This document shows positions 62,519-64,000 of a stretch of 64,000 nt of DNA, piece after piece. This DNA comes from Pseudomonadota bacterium. Its GTDB lineage: Bacteria > Pseudomonadota > Gammaproteobacteria > Burkholderiales > Sulfuricellaceae. The DNA lies in the NCBI GenBank assembly GCA_021801705.1, contig JAJYXP010000072.1, forward strand, positions 1-64,000, written 5' to 3'. The notes beneath the pieces were generated by a model, which saw only the letters and a program-made list of their open reading frames with translations, searched no databases and was not told the origin of the DNA. Made by a program: the position numbers and the translations under genes. The first letter of the stretch is position 1; each line of letters begins with the position of its first letter.

Positions 62519-64000
62519 ATGCCTGACATTAAAGAATGGGACGTGGAGGACCAGAAGTTCTGGGAATCCACCGGCAAGAAAATTGCCAACCGCAACCTGT
62601 GGATTTCGATACCCAGCCTCCTGCTGGGCTTTGCCATCTGGCTGATGTGGGGCATCATCACGGTGCAGATGTTGAACCTGGGCTTCCCGTTCAAGCCCGA
62701 CGAGCTGTTCACGCTGACGGCGATCGCCGGTCTGGCGGGCGCCACGCTGCGCATCCCGGCCTCCTTTTTCATCCGCATCGCGGGTGGCCGCAACACCATT
62801 TTCCTGACCACCGCCCTGCTGATGATTCCGGCCATCGGCACCGGCCTCGCGCTGCAGGACAAGAGCACGCCGCTGTGGATCTTCCAGTTGATGGCGCTGC
62901 TTTCCGGCATCGGCGGCGGCAATTTCGCCTGCTCGATGTCCAACATCAGCACCTTCTTCCCCAAACGCCTGCAAGGCACGGCGCTCGGCCTCAACGCCGG
63001 CCTCGGCAACTTCGGCGTCACCACCATGCAGATCCTGATTCCGCTGGTCATGACCGCCGGCATTTTCGGCACGCTGGGCGGAGAGCCGATGACGCTGATC
63101 AAGGACAGCGGCTGGATACTCGGAAAAATCGCAGCCGGCACCCCCACCTTCATCCAGAACGCCGGCTTCGTGTGGCTGCTGGCGCTGGTGCCGCTGGCCT
63201 TCCTCAGCTTCTTCGGCATGAACAACCTGGTGCCGATTTCGCCCAATATCGGCTCGACGGTTTCCGCCTTCGTCAAGATCCTGTGGCTGTATGGCCTGGC
63301 TTTCCTGACCGCCGGCGTGGGCCTGTACCTGTACCTCCCGGCGCCGACCGGCCTGGGGCTGCTCAACATGTGGGTGGCGCTGCCGCTGATCATGGTCGGC
63401 ACGCTGTTCGTGATGAAGCTTGCGGCATTCGGCGAAATGAAGGCGAACATTGCCAAGCAATTCGCCATCTTCGGCAACAAGCACACCTGGTCCATGACCG
63501 TGCTCTATGTGCTGACCTTCGGTTCGTTCATCGGCTTCTCCATGGCCCTGCCTCTTGCCATTACGGTGATCTTCGGCTTCCAGCACGTGCCTGATCCGGT
63601 GACCGGCGTGATGACCCATACCCTCAAAAACCCCAACGCGCCTTCCGCCCTGACCTACGCCTGGATCGGGCCCTTCGTCGGCGCGCTGATCCGTCCGCTG
63701 GGCGGCTGGATTGCCGACAAGGTAGGCGGCTCCATCGTGACCCAGCTCATTTCCGTCGTCATGGTGGTGGCTTCCGCGGCAGCCGGCTACGTGATGTTCC
63801 TGGCCTACAGTTCCGCCACGCCCGAGCAGTACTTCACCACTTTCCTGCTGATCTTCGTGGTGCTGTTTGCCGCCTCCGGCATCGGCAACGGATCGACCTT
63901 CCGCACCGTGGGCGTGATCTTCGACCGCGTGCAGGCCGGTCCCGTGCTGGGCTGGACTTCCGCCGTGGCCGCCTACGGTTCCTTCATCGCCCCGGTGGTG
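62519..64000 (+). CDS. narK2: NarK2-type nitrate/nitrite antiporter (partial, cut by window end)
   Basis: 494 codons are present and still open at base 64000. The ribosome site AAGGAGATAGGC precedes ATG. It begins PDIKEWDVEDQKFWESTGKK IANRNLWISIPSLLLGFAIW LMWG, a NarK2/NarU-type N-terminus. TLRIPASFFIRIAGGRN near 76 and SGIGGGNFACSMSNISTFFP KRLQGTALGLNAGLGNFGVT near 134-173 are the nitrate signature; FVGALIRPLGGWIADKVGGS near 388 repeats it in the second half. NarK2 types exchange nitrate for nitrite in nitrate respiration, which suggests narGHJI may follow beyond the window. Confidence 0.93.
   Translation, partial: MPDIKEWDVEDQKFWESTGKKIANRNLWISIPSLLLGFAIWLMWGIITVQMLNLGFPFKPDELFTLTAIAGLAGATLRIPASFFIRIAGGRNTIFLTTALLMIPAIGTGLALQDKSTPLWIFQLMALLSGIGGGNFACSMSNISTFFPKRLQGTALGLNAGLGNFGVTTMQILIPLVMTAGIFGTLGGEPMTLIKDSGWILGKIAAGTPTFIQNAGFVWLLALVPLAFLSFFGMNNLVPISPNIGSTVSAFVKILWLYGLAFLTAGVGLYLYLPAPTGLGLLNMWVALPLIMVGTLFVMKLAAFGEMKANIAKQFAIFGNKHTWSMTVLYVLTFGSFIGFSMALPLAITVIFGFQHVPDPVTGVMTHTLKNPNAPSALTYAWIGPFVGALIRPLGGWIADKVGGSIVTQLISVVMVVASAAAGYVMFLAYSSATPEQYFTTFLLIFVVLFAASGIGNGSTFRTVGVIFDRVQAGPVLGWTSAVAAYGSFIAPVV

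Noticed and set aside
62363-63619. Minus-strand open frames opposite narK1/narK2
   Set aside because: Low-complexity His/Gln/Glu/Arg-rich translation of transporter genes in antisense; narK motifs on the plus strand are decisive.

Overview
The window is a chromosomal segment of about 60% G+C from a Gram-negative betaproteobacterium. It has LPS-assembly genes, a betaproteobacterial porin ending in Phe, the order rpe-gph-trpEGDC, lptD-surA-pdxA-rsmA divergent from amgK-murU, and a narK1-narK2 nitrate transporter pair. The narK pair suggests a nitrate-respiring member of the Nitrosomonadales (for example a Sulfuricella or Gallionella relative); this placement is inference.

Layout. 1-95 is the 3' end of a group II intron lying inside a truncated repeat. 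0.1-7.3 kb holds housekeeping genes (a small secreted protein, CapA-like, glyQS, gmhB, plsC, YgjP-like, gloA). 7.3-9.9 kb is accessory: two unknown genes, a repeat-rich gap and a PIN/Phd toxin-antitoxin pair. 9.9-22.6 kb carries rsmA-pdxA-surA-lptD (minus), amgK-murU, pepP, an FAD monooxygenase, dsbC and a methyltransferase. 23.0-31.2 kb is a TonB uptake locus: an AAA+ activator divergent from a TonB-dependent receptor with a sigma-54-like promoter, then a PepSY protein, tonB, exbB, exbD and a second tonB. 31.2-39.8 kb has mltA, apaG, rpe, gph and trpEGDC; two small PD-(D/E)XK-type nuclease genes (DUF559 and GxxExxY) sit between trp genes. 39.8-45.9 kb is an island of five toxin-antitoxin or related modules with a porin, one intact REP-associated transposase (RAYT) and decayed copies of it. 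46-48.3 kb is a TPR membrane protein broken by frameshifts. 48.6-59.1 kb holds single genes (nitroreductase, ene-reductase, pirin, gluQ, rtcA, dinB, unknown, ChaN-like, metallo-beta-lactamase) separated by repeats. 59.2-64 kb has a chemoreceptor and narK1-narK2, the latter cut by the window end.

The most striking feature is the density and variety of inverted-repeat elements. They include: (i) hairpins with arms of the ACCGCAAAGGACGCAAAGG type, one of which encloses a complete GxxExxY gene; (ii) CTCTCCC/GGGAGAG hairpins, one pair enclosing a DUF559 gene and one inserted in frame in trpC; (iii) a 145-bp element with CTAGTAGTCAGTCA ends, four full copies, three of which supply the TAG stop of the adjacent gene, plus a fifth copy interrupted by the group II intron; (iv) a related 123-bp family; (v) a 54-bp unit that adds two 18-residue repeats to an FAD monooxygenase; (vi) RAYT-linked GGGGACAGACCACC repeats. 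The parallel between the GxxExxY and DUF559 cassettes, each in the loop of the same hairpin type that occurs empty elsewhere, is the best candidate for an undescribed mobile system. No tRNA, rRNA or CRISPR array was seen.
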